A stretch of DNA of 64,000 nucleotides, taken from the NCBI RefSeq assembly GCF_016907335.1, contig NZ_JAFBBT010000001.1, positions 1,116,001 through 1,180,000 on the forward strand, in the 5' to 3' direction. A model generated the notes under the pieces. That model was not told the origin of the DNA. It did no database searches and saw only the letters and a program-made list of their open reading frames with translations. Positions 45,885-54,533 of the stretch are shown here, one piece after another. The position numbers and the translations under genes were made by a program. Position 1 is the stretch's first letter. Every line of letters begins with the position of its first letter. The stretch is from Curtobacterium herbarum. Lineage in GTDB: Bacteria > Actinomycetota > Actinomycetes > Actinomycetales > Microbacteriaceae.

Positions 45885-48517
45885 CGGCAGTCCTTCGGCG
45901 CCTTGCCGTCCTTGTCGCCGAACAGCTTCAGGGTCACCCCGGTGCTCTTGGCGGTGGCCGTCCCGGCACCCGGGTCCACGGCGGCGACGGTGCACTCGTT
46001 CTTCCCGTTGCCGCGTTCGTAGTCGCCGGCGATCGCCACGTTGGTGAACCCGGCACCGGACAGCGTCGACTTCGCGTCGTCGACCTTCTTGCCGCCGACG
46101 TCGGGGATCGACGCCTGCGAGCCGTCGGTGGTGTACACCGTGACGCTCGAGCCCTTCGAGAGCTGCAGCCCCGCGGCGGGGCTGGTCGACGAGACCGTCC
46201 CCGCGGTCCCGCCGCCGGACTGGACGCCGCCGTCGACGTACGTCAGACCGGCGCTCGCGAGCGTTGCACGAGCCGCGTCAGGGCTCTGACCGGCGACGTT
46301 CGGGACCGTGATGCTGTTGCCGCGGATCGCCGCTGCGGACGGAGTCTCGAACTGGCCGCCCGGGTACTGGGTGTTCGCGACGGTCTGCGCCTGCCGCCAG
46401 AGCGCCGTGCGGGAGCTGGCGTACTGGCCGTTCGGACCGTAGACAGCCCGGAGGCTCTGCTTGCCCTCGATGTTCCCGAGCCACGCAGCCGTCGCGACCT
46501 TCGTGGTGGCGCCGACGAGCCAGAGCTGGTCCGCGTCGTCAGTGGTACCGGTCTTGGCGAACTCGTCCATCCCGTCCGGCGTCCGGCCATTGACCGCGGT
46601 CCCGATGGTCAGGACCTTCTTCAGCGCGTAGATGGCGGTCGCCGTGACCTCCGGGTCGACGGCCTGCGTGCACTCCTTCGGCTGACCACCGAGCGACTTG
46701 CCGTCCGCGTTGGTGATGTTGTCGATCGCGATCGGTCGGCAGAACGTGCCCTTGTTCGCGATGCCGGCGTACGCCGCCGCCATCGTCAGGGGCGCGATGT
46801 AGTTGGTGCCGAGGACGAACGACGGGTTGGTACGGACGTCGGTGGTCGTCTTCTTCGACATGTCGTCCGCGTACTCGGTCGAGGTGGCGCGGGGCTGTGC
46901 CAGGTGCACGCCGAGGCTCTCAGCCGTGTCGCGGATGTCGCAGAAGTCGAGCTTCTGGGCCATCTGGACGTAGGAGTTGTTGATCGAGCGGTAGGTGGCG
47001 TTCTCGACCGTCATGTTCCCGCCCTCACCAGGCGCGTCGTTCCGCACCGGGTACGCAGCGGAGATCGGGGTCTTGCACTGCGTGAAGCTCGAGAAGGTGC
47101 GCGGTGTGCCGTTCACGATCTCCTGCAGTCCGTGGCCGTTCTGCAGCCAGTTCAGCAGCGTGAACGGCTTGAAGGTCGAACCCGTCTGGAAGCCCTCACC
47201 GCCGCCGTACTGCTTGTCCACACTCAGGTTGAGCCCGGTGTCCGTGGCCGGAGCGCACGCGTTGGGGTCGGCGCCTTCTGAACCACATGCGGCGAGCTGG
47301 TTGTAGTTCTTGTTCTGCACCATCGTCAGGACACGACCGGTGTCGGCCTCGACCGAGTTGAGCACACCACCGAGCTTGAAGCGGGCCTCGGTGTTCGGGG
47401 CGTACTGATTGATCAGGTCCTTCTGCGCGTTGTTGAGGTCCAGGTTCAGCGTGGTCTGGATCGTGTACCCGCCGTTGCGCCAGGCTGCGTCACGCTGCTT
47501 CTGCGTGGCGCCGAGCTGCGACATCTCCTTGACGATCTGCACCGCGTAGTCACAGAAGAACTGCGAACCGTTGCCGGCGGCGGCCTTGCAGCCCTGCGTC
47601 GGGTCGGTCAGGTGCACGTAGTCGGCCGGCTTCGACGCGATCGCCTCGTCGAACTGCTTCTTGTCGATGTGCTTCTGCGCGTACATCGACTTGAGGATGA
47701 CGTCACGTCGGGCGACGTTGGCGTCGTAGAACTTGGGGTCCGACAGGTTGCGGGTGTTCGGGGACTGCACGATCGCCAGGATCGACGCGCCCTCGGCAGG
47801 GGTCAGGTCCGTCGCGTTCTTGCCGTAGTAGTGCTGCGCCGCGGCCTGCACGCCGTACGTCTGGTCACCGAAGAAGGCGATGTTGAGGTACCCGGTGAGG
47901 ATGTCCTTCTTCGGGTACTTCTTGGCCAGCCCGATCGCGAGCTTCATCTCCTCGAGCTTGCGGGAGACCGAGACCTTCGTCGCCTCGTTGTAGGCCTTCA
48001 GGCGCTCTTCCGGGGTCGGGAGCTCGAGGGCCTGCTGCATCTTGATGTTGCGGACCAGCTGCATGGTCAGGGTCGAGCCACCGCCGGAGTCGCCGAGCCC
48101 ACCGCCCGCGACCGTGCCCACGCCGGCACGGACGAGCGACGTCATGTCGACACCACCGTGGTCCCAGAAGCGCTTGTCCTCGCCGTCGATGGCGGCGTTC
48201 TTGAGGTTGTCGCTGATCTGGTCGTACTTCAGTTCCTGGCGGTTCTGGTCGTAGACCGTCGCCAGGTGCACGGGCTTGCCGCCCTGGTACGCCAGGACCT
48301 CGTTGCGCTGGGGGAGGTCACCGAGCTCGATGTACTCGGGCAGGGACTCGAACACACCGATCGTCGAGGTCGTCGTGACACCGGCGACCGCGATGGCCGG
48401 CGTGACACCGATCGTGACGAGCAGACCGGCGAGCGCGCTGAAGCCGACGAAACCGATGAAGGCGCCGACTGCGGAGACGGGCTTGGTCCGACGGGCAGAC
48501 GTCTTCTGGGCAGACAT
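45881..48517 (-). CDS. Bifunctional class A penicillin-binding protein with PASTA domains
   Basis: An 878-residue peptidoglycan synthase. A cytoplasmic tail and one transmembrane helix (about 18-42) precede the glycosyltransferase domain (EDKRFWDHGGVD, GGGSTLTMQLVRN, KDILTGYLNIAFFG). The transpeptidase domain has the nucleophile motif STFK in GSTFKPFT, the SINNSY (SxN) box and KTGTT. Two PASTA repeats at the C-terminus (ITVPNVAGQSPDAARATL and SIPDVGGKKVDDAKSTL) bind cell-wall fragments or beta-lactams. ATG 48517 is seven bases after TAGGCT on the minus strand (48530-48525), a leaderless layout; the longer start is rejected. It is similar to mycobacterial PonA-type proteins. Confidence 0.93.
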   Translation of the reverse strand: MSAQKTSARRTKPVSAVGAFIGFVGFSALAGLLVTIGVTPAIAVAGVTTTSTIGVFESLPEYIELGDLPQRNEVLAYQGGKPVHLATVYDQNRQELKYDQISDNLKNAAIDGEDKRFWDHGGVDMTSLVRAGVGTVAGGGLGDSGGGSTLTMQLVRNIKMQQALELPTPEERLKAYNEATKVSVSRKLEEMKLAIGLAKKYPKKDILTGYLNIAFFGDQTYGVQAAAQHYYGKNATDLTPAEGASILAIVQSPNTRNLSDPKFYDANVARRDVILKSMYAQKHIDKKQFDEAIASKPADYVHLTDPTQGCKAAAGNGSQFFCDYAVQIVKEMSQLGATQKQRDAAWRNGGYTIQTTLNLDLNNAQKDLINQYAPNTEARFKLGGVLNSVEADTGRVLTMVQNKNYNQLAACGSEGADPNACAPATDTGLNLSVDKQYGGGEGFQTGSTFKPFTLLNWLQNGHGLQEIVNGTPRTFSSFTQCKTPISAAYPVRNDAPGEGGNMTVENATYRSINNSYVQMAQKLDFCDIRDTAESLGVHLAQPRATSTEYADDMSKKTTTDVRTNPSFVLGTNYIAPLTMAAAYAGIANKGTFCRPIAIDNITNADGKSLGGQPKECTQAVDPEVTATAIYALKKVLTIGTAVNGRTPDGMDEFAKTGTTDDADQLWLVGATTKVATAAWLGNIEGKQSLRAVYGPNGQYASSRTALWRQAQTVANTQYPGGQFETPSAAAIRGNSITVPNVAGQSPDAARATLASAGLTYVDGGVQSGGGTAGTVSSTSPAAGLQLSKGSSVTVYTTDGSQASIPDVGGKKVDDAKSTLSGAGFTNVAIAGDYERGNGKNECTVAAVDPGAGTATAKSTGVTLKLFGDKDGKAPKDCR

Positions 48518-48567
48518 AGGATGCAGCCTAAACGACACCTCGGACTGAAAGGCTGGCAAGGAACCGC

Positions 48568-48726
48568 ATGCGCCGCTGGGAATACCTCACGACTCCGTTG
48601 ATCATCCACAACACCACCGCCATCCTCAACAACTTCGGTGACGAGGGCTGGGAGCTGGTCCAGGTCGTCACCGGCCCCGAGGGCGGCCTGGTCGCCTACC
48701 TGAAGCGTCCGAAGGCCGACGCGTGA
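48568..48726 (+). CDS. Small DUF4177-like protein
   Basis: A 52-residue protein: MRRWEYLTTPL, then LNNFGDEGWELVQV and a hydrophobic strand ending LVAYLKRP. This is the usual DUF4177 pattern (WEY near the start, NxxGxxGWELV in the middle). AAGGAA lies eight bases before the ATG. It is divergent from the penicillin-binding protein gene, and its TGA overlaps the RidA-family start (GTGA). Function unknown. Confidence 0.8.
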   Translation: MRRWEYLTTPLIIHNTTAILNNFGDEGWELVQVVTGPEGGLVAYLKRPKADA

Positions 48727-49184
48727 GCATCGAGGACCGCCTGCGCGAGCTCGGCCTCAGGATCCCGGCCGTCGCGGCGCCGGTCGCCGCGTACGTCCCG
48801 GCCGTCGTCTCCGGCAGCCACGTCTTCACCGCGGGGCAGCTGCCCTTCGTGGACGGCGCACTGCCGGTCACCGGCAAGGTCGGCGCCGAGGTCGACGCCG
48901 AGACCGCGACCGCGCAGGCGCGTCAGGCCGCACTGAACGGCCTCGCCGCCGTGCAGAGCGTCGCCGGGTCGCTCGACCGGGTGGCGAAGGTCGTCAAGGT
49001 GACGGTGTTCGTCGCCTCGGACCCGTCCTTCACCGGCCAGCCCGGGGTCGCCAACGGCGCGTCGCAGCTCGTCGGCGACGTCTTCGGCGAAGCGGGCGTC
49101 CACGCCCGCAGTGCCGTCGGCGTCGCGGTGCTCCCGCTCGACGCCCCCGTCGAGGTGGAGCTGATCGTCGAGTTGACGGACTGA
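48723..49184 (+). CDS. RidA / YjgF family protein
   Basis: A 153-residue protein of the RidA family, whose best known members hydrolyse reactive 2-aminoacrylate and related imines. Seen: FTAGQLPFVDGALPVTGKVG, QARQAALNGLAAVQSVAGSLD and VVKVTVFVASDPSF. The arginine that defines catalytic RidA sits near the C-terminus (HARSAVGVAVLPLDAPVEVE); longer actinobacterial forms like this one may have other substrates. The GTG overlaps the DUF4177 gene stop. Confidence 0.88.
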   Translation: MSIEDRLRELGLRIPAVAAPVAAYVPAVVSGSHVFTAGQLPFVDGALPVTGKVGAEVDAETATAQARQAALNGLAAVQSVAGSLDRVAKVVKVTVFVASDPSFTGQPGVANGASQLVGDVFGEAGVHARSAVGVAVLPLDAPVEVELIVELTD

Positions 49185-49218
49185 ACCACCGGCGGACGTG
49201 ACCCGTCCGCGGACAGCA

Positions 49219-49254
49219 GGAGAGCCTCCAGACCGACCGGCCTGGAGGCTCTCC
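49219..49254. terminator. Bidirectional terminator between the RidA gene and acs
   Basis: GGAGAGCCTCCAG pairs with CTGGAGGCTCTCC across a nine-base loop, between two convergent reading frames. Confidence 0.75.
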
Positions 49255-49268
49255 GCACGTTCACCGCG

Positions 49269-49543
49269 TCACATCAGTTCCGCGATGGTCGCCATGATCG
49301 TCGGGTCGGACAGCGTCGTCGTGTCGCCGATGCGGCGGCCCTCGGCCGCGTCGCGGAGGAGCCGCCGCATGATCTTGCCGGACCGCGTCTTCGGCAGCTC
49401 GGGGACGATGACGACCTGTCGCGGCTTCGCGATCGCGCCGATCCGCTTGCCGACCCAGTTGCGGAGTTCGGTCGACGCGGAGGTCCGGTCGACGTCGGCA
49501 GCGGCCTCGGCGGTCAGGATCACGAACGCGACCACGGCCTGGC
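49269..49543 (-). pseudogene. acs: acs (acetyl-CoA synthetase), C-terminal fragment cut by the mobile element
   Basis: The last 90 or so residues of an AMP-forming acetyl-CoA synthetase remain: QAVVAFVILTAEA, then VGKRIGAIAKPRQVVIVPELPKTRSGKIMRRLL, where the Lys of SGKIMRR is the conserved catalytic and acetylation-regulated residue. Normal Acs is about 650 residues. Homology stops at the Gln codon at 49539-49541, where the residue before it should be Gly but is Arg. The serine integrase gene begins about 50 bases further on. The rest of acs should lie beyond the other end of the element, outside the window. The fragment has no promoter of its own that I can see. Confidence 0.85.
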
Positions 49544-49594
49544 GCGTTGTCGTCAAAGTATGTGTCAGGATCGAACCCTCGAGGAAGGGTGTCC
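49535..49594. other. Attachment-site junction (attL or attR) of the integrated element
   Basis: Backbone acs sequence ends at about 49541, and the sequence up to the integrase start is element DNA. Large serine integrases recombine at a 2-bp core flanked by imperfect inverted arms, so one half here should be the acs attB arm and the other the attP arm. The exact core cannot be fixed without the empty site or the opposite end. Confidence 0.6.
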
Positions 49595-51259
49595 ATGACA
49601 CAAGGACGTGCCGCGATCTACGTGCGGATCAGCGACGACCGCGAAGGTGAAGGCCTCGGTATCGCGCGCCAGGAGAAGGACTGTCGTGACCTCGCTAAGC
49701 GTCTCGGCTTCGAGGTGGTCGCGTTCTACCCGGAGAACGATGTCGGTGCGAGTGACAAGACGGCGAAGCACAAGGTGCGTAAGCAGTACGCGGCCATGCT
49801 CGATCAAGCGCGTGCTGGCGAGTTCGAGTACATCCTCGCCTACTCGAACAGCCGCCTGACTCGACGCGTCCGGGAGTACCTAGAACTCATCGAGCTCTAC
49901 AAGAGCAACGGTGTTGAGATTCGGACGGTGGTCTCCGGCGAGCACAACCTGGCGACGGCGGACGGACGAGCGGTAGCGCTCACCATCGCAGCGTGGGATG
50001 CGGCCGAGGCCGAGCGCATCTCGGAGCGCACGAAGCGAGCGAATCTGCAAAAGGCGTTGAACGGCGAACCGGGGCTACAGCACCGCCGCGCGTTCGGCTT
50101 CGAGCACGATGGGAAGACACATCGGCCGGCCGAAGCGGAGGCGATCCGTGAGGCGGTGCGGTCGATCATCGCTGGCGCATCGATCACATCGATTCGCCGC
50201 CAGTGGGAGCGGGACGGCGTACTCACTACTGACGGCAAGTCGTCATGGGGGTGGACGCCGGTGAAACGCACTCTCTTCGGCTGGAAGACCGCGGGCGTGC
50301 GCAGTTTGAACCACGAGCCTCTGTACGACGACAGCGGCGCATTGGTGATGGGTAACTGGGAGCCGATCATCACCCTCGAAGAGCGCAGTGCCGGTCTCGC
50401 CATGCTTGAGCGTCGAACACGGCGCGGAGTCAAAGAGGGCAAGTGGCTGCTCTCGACGCTGGTTCGCTGCGGCGTCTGCGGCGGAAAGCTCTACGGACAA
50501 CTCGTCGATCCGGTGGAGAGAAGCAGTTACTCCTGCAACAGCGGGAAGGCCGCGACACACCTGGCCATCAACGCGAAGCGCCTGGAGGCGTACGTCACGA
50601 CGGAGGTGTTCGAGTACGTGACGGCACGCGCGTACCGTGGTGCGATTGACGTGCAGCCCAAGCAGGCTGTGTGGAGCGGCGAGGACGAACTTGCCAGCGT
50701 TGTCGGTCGTATCGATGAGCTGATGGAGACATACAGCAGGGGCGAACTGAGCGGGGCGGTCGTCTTCCCTCAGGTGCAGAAGCTTGAAGAGAAGCAGAGC
50801 CACCTCACCAGGGAACGAGACGCCTTCTACGCTCAGACGGTGCTCGCTCCTGCGAACCGTGTAGAGCATGCGTGGACGACGAGCGCCGCCCTGAACAGCA
50901 CACAAGCGTCTTTCGAGGAGAAACAGAACGCGATCCGGTCGGAGGTGGAGGCGGTGCTGATCGCGAAGGCCGAGAAAGGCGCGCCGTCGCGAGCACCCGG
51001 TGCCCTAGAGCGGCGCGTGGACATCGTGTGGAAGCAACCGCACCCCGAGGTGCCGAGATTGACGGCGGAGGAGTGGCAAGGGATGACACTCACCGCGGAA
51101 AGCGATCCGGCGATGGTGGACCGACTCTGGCAGCTGTTCACCGAACCAGCCGATCCGACTGACGTGTCATGCCTCGGGCCGGAGCCTGACCAGTCTGAGA
51201 TGATGACTGAAGATCGCTCCGGAACGGCAACGGCAGAGCGTGGTTCGGCGAGGGAGTAG
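49595..51259 (+). CDS. Large serine recombinase (integrase)
   Basis: A 554-residue site-specific integrase. The catalytic domain (1-150) has the nucleophile Ser13 in AIYVRISDD and the arginines of SNSRLTRRVREYLEL. The recombinase domain follows (about 160-280), then a zinc ribbon (RCGVCGGKLYG with YSC downstream) and a coiled-coil region (about 380-440). Such enzymes integrate without host factors and need a separate directionality factor to excise. ATG 49595 has GAGGAAG seven bases upstream; the ORF extends further up only as open frame. It lies right at the broken acs, so it very likely made this insertion. No directionality factor was recognised. Confidence 0.93.
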   Translation: MTQGRAAIYVRISDDREGEGLGIARQEKDCRDLAKRLGFEVVAFYPENDVGASDKTAKHKVRKQYAAMLDQARAGEFEYILAYSNSRLTRRVREYLELIELYKSNGVEIRTVVSGEHNLATADGRAVALTIAAWDAAEAERISERTKRANLQKALNGEPGLQHRRAFGFEHDGKTHRPAEAEAIREAVRSIIAGASITSIRRQWERDGVLTTDGKSSWGWTPVKRTLFGWKTAGVRSLNHEPLYDDSGALVMGNWEPIITLEERSAGLAMLERRTRRGVKEGKWLLSTLVRCGVCGGKLYGQLVDPVERSSYSCNSGKAATHLAINAKRLEAYVTTEVFEYVTARAYRGAIDVQPKQAVWSGEDELASVVGRIDELMETYSRGELSGAVVFPQVQKLEEKQSHLTRERDAFYAQTVLAPANRVEHAWTTSAALNSTQASFEEKQNAIRSEVEAVLIAKAEKGAPSRAPGALERRVDIVWKQPHPEVPRLTAEEWQGMTLTAESDPAMVDRLWQLFTEPADPTDVSCLGPEPDQSEMMTEDRSGTATAERGSARE

Positions 51260-51261
51260 TA

Positions 51262-51744
51262 GTGGTGGAGCAGAGCGAAGACGGCGTAAAGCAGGCCCTT
51301 GGGATCGACTCGTGGCGCAATCTCTCGCGGGATGGTGTCATGAAGCTTGTCGCGATGATGCCGGAAATGAACACCGAGGTGGCCCTAAAGATCGCGGAGC
51401 AGTTCCCTGACTTCAAGCTGCTCGCGACCGAAACCCTCCGGGCGGTCAACGAGCAACTTGCAACCACCTTCAAGTCCAACGACAAGAGTCAGAAGCGCGC
51501 TCAACGAGCGTTTACGATGGCGCAGGATGCTTACATCAAGGAGCTTGACCGTGACAACCTGTCAAGTGAGGAACGGCGCGACCTCTACGAGCGGATTCTC
51601 GACGCCGCACATCAGGTGGATGCGAAGGACGAGCGTAACAAGCAATTCATCGTCAAGACCCTGTCGGTGGTCGGGGCGACCGTCGGAGTTGTTGCCCTAG
51701 CGGCCGTTGCTTTCGTGGGGGGCAAGGGCAAAATGGAGAGCTAA
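51262..51744 (+). CDS. Unknown membrane-anchored helical protein next to the integrase
   Basis: A 160-residue protein with no recognised domain. Residues 1-128 are charged and mostly helical (for example LSSEERRDLYERILDAAHQ), and one transmembrane helix lies near the C-terminus (about 131-152, TLSVVGATVGVVALAAVAFV), leaving a short tail. The soluble part is therefore probably cytoplasmic and anchored by its tail. Its start is two bases after the integrase stop, so it is cotranscribed. Convergent with the HEPN-like gene. Confidence 0.65.
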   Translation: MVEQSEDGVKQALGIDSWRNLSRDGVMKLVAMMPEMNTEVALKIAEQFPDFKLLATETLRAVNEQLATTFKSNDKSQKRAQRAFTMAQDAYIKELDRDNLSSEERRDLYERILDAAHQVDAKDERNKQFIVKTLSVVGATVGVVALAAVAFVGGKGKMES

Positions 51745-51797
51745 CTCACACCGTCCTCGGCTCTCAATAGCTGTCAGGTAGTCGTGCCAGCAGCTTG

Positions 51798-53081
51798 CTA
51801 TTCCTTGGCGGGCCAAGTCCTCCCGACAATCGCAGCCGGACCAGTAGCGATGCTCCGCCATGTCCCCTTCGGGTCTCCTTCCGGATACACATGGCCGAGT
51901 TCATCTGTGTAGAGCATTCGGAACTCGGAGCGCTGCGTAACGCCATCAACCGTGAGGTCCGCAACGACGTGCCCAGCAGCCGCGCCGCGCATCTCGACGC
52001 TGACGAGCTCGAAATGATCTAGCGTAGATTCGGCGAAGCGCTTGCGCACCTCTCCAATATGCGCGCCTTTGGTCTTCCCTTTCGAGGACTCCGAGAGGTA
52101 GGCAACGAGTGCGCCGTAGTTCTTCGCCTTCCATGCCTCGAGCAAGGCCACTGTCGCCTGCGTGACCGGCTCTTCCTCTACTGCCGATTGACCGTGCTCC
52201 GACACCGACCGCGCGGGGCGCGGTTGCCAGGCTTCGATGACCTTGGTGCGCGCTCGAGTCTCCGCCAGCTGGGAAAGAGCATCCGTGAGCTTGACCTGTT
52301 TTTCCGGTAGTCGAGCCGCTTCGATCAGTGACTCTCGCCAATCGAGCAGCGCAAACAGCCGGTTCCATGCCTTCGAGGCAACGATGATGTTGTTGAAGTT
52401 TGTGAAGTTTCCGTGAAGAATGCCGTTGCGGTGCAGCTCGTGCAAAGGCTCATCACTCACAGTGTTGAAGCTCTTCGTGAAGGACTTTTGCGTCGCACCA
52501 AGCCCCTTGTGATGAGCGACAAGTGAGTTCGAGACGATCAGTTTCTGCTCTTCGAGAGAGTGTAGACCACGCCGATCATCGCTGACCGCCGACGCAAACT
52601 GGTCAAGTATTGGAAGCAGGGTGAGAGTTGTCGAGTAGAAGCGAGCGTTGAGGTAGTCATCGAACGCGAGATCGATCAATGTCGAGTAGCGACGAAGTTC
52701 AGGCACTGCTTTTGCGCGCAGCAGATCGAACTTCATCTTCTCTGGATCGGCGTATTGATCTATTACGGCAAGCTGAAGCTGATCGGCCTGGCCAGCGGTC
52801 AAAGCCTCTGTTAAGCGGTCGAGGTTCAGCGACCCGTGGAAAACCCAGTGTCGATCAGCGAGCAGCTCGTAGAAGCGGTCAATCGAGTCGGTGAGGTGTG
52901 CGAGTTGCTTCTCGAGGCGCTTTAGTTCTTTCCGCATTGACGGTCGAAAGGCGACGAGGAAACGGAGTCCGGCGGCTTCCTGTTTCATCTTCCGGAAGGC
53001 CGGAAGATCCGCGGCGCTTGGGTAGCCGCCCTCCGGTGGCGGATCGAGCTCACCTCGGCTTGGTGGTTTTGGCTTGCCCAC
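51798..53081 (-). CDS. Candidate HEPN-domain ribonuclease, possible phage defence protein
   Basis: A 427-residue protein I cannot assign by name. Residues 70-230 look like a helical HEPN domain: FDDYLNARFYSTTLTLLPILDQ followed by HRNGILHGNFTNF, in which R218-N-x3-H223 fits the R-N-x-x-x-H catalytic motif of HEPN RNases such as Apea-like proteins. Residues about 290-427 form a second domain (LLEAWKAKNYGALVAYLSESSK; a beta-rich end with VVADLTVDGVTQRSEFRMLY), perhaps NTF2-like. The GTG at 53081 has AGGAGG upstream. Placement beside the integrase of a mobile element fits a defence or abortive-infection role; this is inferred. Confidence 0.5.
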   Translation of the reverse strand: MGKPKPPSRGELDPPPEGGYPSAADLPAFRKMKQEAAGLRFLVAFRPSMRKELKRLEKQLAHLTDSIDRFYELLADRHWVFHGSLNLDRLTEALTAGQADQLQLAVIDQYADPEKMKFDLLRAKAVPELRRYSTLIDLAFDDYLNARFYSTTLTLLPILDQFASAVSDDRRGLHSLEEQKLIVSNSLVAHHKGLGATQKSFTKSFNTVSDEPLHELHRNGILHGNFTNFNNIIVASKAWNRLFALLDWRESLIEAARLPEKQVKLTDALSQLAETRARTKVIEAWQPRPARSVSEHGQSAVEEEPVTQATVALLEAWKAKNYGALVAYLSESSKGKTKGAHIGEVRKRFAESTLDHFELVSVEMRGAAAGHVVADLTVDGVTQRSEFRMLYTDELGHVYPEGDPKGTWRSIATGPAAIVGRTWPAKE

Positions 53082-53192
53082 AGTGCCCTCCTGACGGTCG
53101 GCCCTCGGAAGGGTGTCGCGGAACGGGCCAACGAGAGATGCTCATGCCCCTACCATGACTGTACAGATTCACTGATTCAAGGGGGACTTCCG

Positions 53193-53705
53193 ATGCCCGC
53201 AGTACGCCTCACCGACGCCAGCGGCGTCACCTACTTCGATCTGCCTACCGGGGATCACCTCACGGCTCGCAAGGAGTCCATCAAAGACTTCGACAAGCTG
53301 CCGGAGAAGGTGCAGCAAGCATGGCTCGACACGTGGAGCGAGGAGGCTCAGAGTGACGCAGTGTCCGGCGTTGAGGGCATTGCCGCGATGACCGAGTACC
53401 TGAAGACCAGCAAGCGGCGCGTGGACTCGACGTCGGCAGCACGCCGTGCGGTCATCGTTGAAACCCTGTCGGTGCCGCTCAAAGAGGCACGGGATGAGGT
53501 GCACACCGTCGGGGACAGCAAGACCAAGCTGGACCTGATCGCCGCCGTTCGAGAGGTGCTGGGGGTGGGCTACTCGACCTTGCAGTCGTGGGCCGGAGAG
53601 GTATCACCCACCGAGGTTCGAGACGAGATTGACCGACGCGCGCAGAAGGCCGCATCGGAAGCCGCGGACAAGAAGGCCAAGAAGGGCGCGCCGAAGACCA
53701 CCTGA
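53193..53705 (+). CDS. Unknown element protein, 170 residues
   Basis: Not recognised. The N-terminus (MPAVRLTDASGVTYFDLPTGD) looks like a small beta structure, the middle is helical, and AAVREVLGVGYSTLQSWAGEVS (about 113-134) could be a helix-turn-helix. The end is Lys/Ala-rich (KAASEAADKKAKKGAPKTT). AAGGGGGA lies upstream of the ATG, and TACAGAT at about 53161 may be a -10. It is divergent from the HEPN-like gene. The reading frame continues open after its TGA. Confidence 0.6.
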   Translation: MPAVRLTDASGVTYFDLPTGDHLTARKESIKDFDKLPEKVQQAWLDTWSEEAQSDAVSGVEGIAAMTEYLKTSKRRVDSTSAARRAVIVETLSVPLKEARDEVHTVGDSKTKLDLIAAVREVLGVGYSTLQSWAGEVSPTEVRDEIDRRAQKAASEAADKKAKKGAPKTT

Positions 53706-54026
53706 AGAGACGCCGAACGGTCAAAGGATTGGCGGCGGATCAGCGAAGCGTTGCGCCGCCTGCACCAGGACTTTGTGGACGCGCACAAGGGTGAGGTCTA
53801 CCGCTACGGCGAGGACGAAGAGATAGACGGTCTCTACGAGCAACGATGGAGCCTCTACACCGAGCACATATCCGCGACCGATGGAGACTCGTACTACACC
53901 GAGCTGCGCGAGGTGGAGGAATGGGTGTCGACTGAACGGGAAGCCGCACGCTTCCCAACCGTAGAGCGAAGGCTCACCACGCACGAGCGGCGAGCACGTG
54001 GCCTGCGTGATTCTCGCCCAGTCTGA
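53706..54026 (+). CDS. ORF in the same frame after the stop of the 170-residue gene
   Basis: After the TGA at 53703-53705 the same frame stays open for 106 codons, with protein-like composition (VYRYGEDEEIDGLYEQRWSLY and YTELREVEEWVSTEREAARF). There is no ATG or GTG at its front; the first usable start is TTG 53751, giving 91 residues, with no clear Shine-Dalgarno. It may be a separate TTG-started gene, the tail of a gene split by a nonsense change, or a readthrough extension. Function unknown. Confidence 0.4.
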   Translation, partial: RDAERSKDWRRISEALRRLHQDFVDAHKGEVYRYGEDEEIDGLYEQRWSLYTEHISATDGDSYYTELREVEEWVSTEREAARFPTVERRLTTHERRARGLRDSRPV

Positions 54027-54033
54027 AAGCATC

Positions 54034-54066
54034 GCCCCCGCACGTAGCATGCGGAGGCGGGGCTTT
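54034..54066. terminator. Possible terminator between convergent element genes
   Basis: GCCCC / GGGGC plus CGC / GCG with a bulge, followed by TTT on the plus strand. Weak. Confidence 0.35.
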
Positions 54067-54072
54067 GCTCGT

Positions 54073-54237
54073 TCAGGCCCGGTCGCGCACTGAGTACATG
54101 AGCGGTACGCCGTTCACAACGATGACGGAGTACACCTCCTGCCCTTCACGGTCTGCGTCTGCAAGGGCCTGCTTGAAAGCCTCCATCATTTCCGGCTTCA
54201 CGCGCTTGTGCGCCTCTGTGGCGTCGAAAGTCGGCAT
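54073..54237 (-). CDS. Small unknown element protein, 54 residues
   Basis: MPTFDATEAHKRVKPEMMEAF, then a helical acidic middle and a beta hairpin (VYSVIVVNGVPLMYSVRD). AGAGGA lies five bases before the ATG at 54237. It is too short for family assignment. It follows the hairpin that ends the 77-residue gene, so it may have its own promoter. Confidence 0.5.
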   Translation of the reverse strand: MPTFDATEAHKRVKPEMMEAFKQALADADREGQEVYSVIVVNGVPLMYSVRDRA

Positions 54238-54254
54238 GGTGTCCTCTCATGAGG

Positions 54255-54280
54255 AAGGCCCCGGTGTAAACCGGGGCCTT
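54255..54280 (-). terminator. Terminator after the 77-residue gene
   Basis: Perfect stem AAGGCCCCGG / CCGGGGCCTT with a six-base loop. Confidence 0.7.
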
Positions 54281-54299
54281 CGTTGGATGATCGATGGAG

Positions 54300-54533
54300 T
54301 CAGCCCTGAACCTTGATCTTGTTGAGGGTCGAGGCGAACTCGTTGAGCGCCTTCGATGCGGCCTTGGCCTTGGCGGCGGCCTCGTCCTGGGTTGCGGCGT
54401 AGAACGGCTTCGCACGCCGGGCGTCGGCCAGGGTCTCCGAGAGTTCGTGTCGCACCATCGCGACGAGGCGGCGAACCTCGGTGGCGTCAACGGCGGCGGC
54501 GGTGTCCTTGGTGGAAGAAGCGGTGTTCGTCAT
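54300..54533 (-). CDS. Small unknown helical protein, 77 residues
   Basis: Predicted to be almost wholly alpha-helical and Ala-rich (RRLVAMVRHELSETLADARRA and KAKAASKALNEFASTLNKI). No domain is recognised and no strong ribosome site is seen, so it may be leaderless or weakly translated. It lies alone between two hairpins on the minus strand. Confidence 0.5.
   Translation of the reverse strand: MTNTASSTKDTAAAVDATEVRRLVAMVRHELSETLADARRAKPFYAATQDEAAAKAKAASKALNEFASTLNKIKVQG

Noticed and set aside
49544..49601. Functional extension of the acs fragment into the element
   Set aside because: The upstream codons are element sequence without similarity to acetyl-CoA synthetase and there is no clear start signal.
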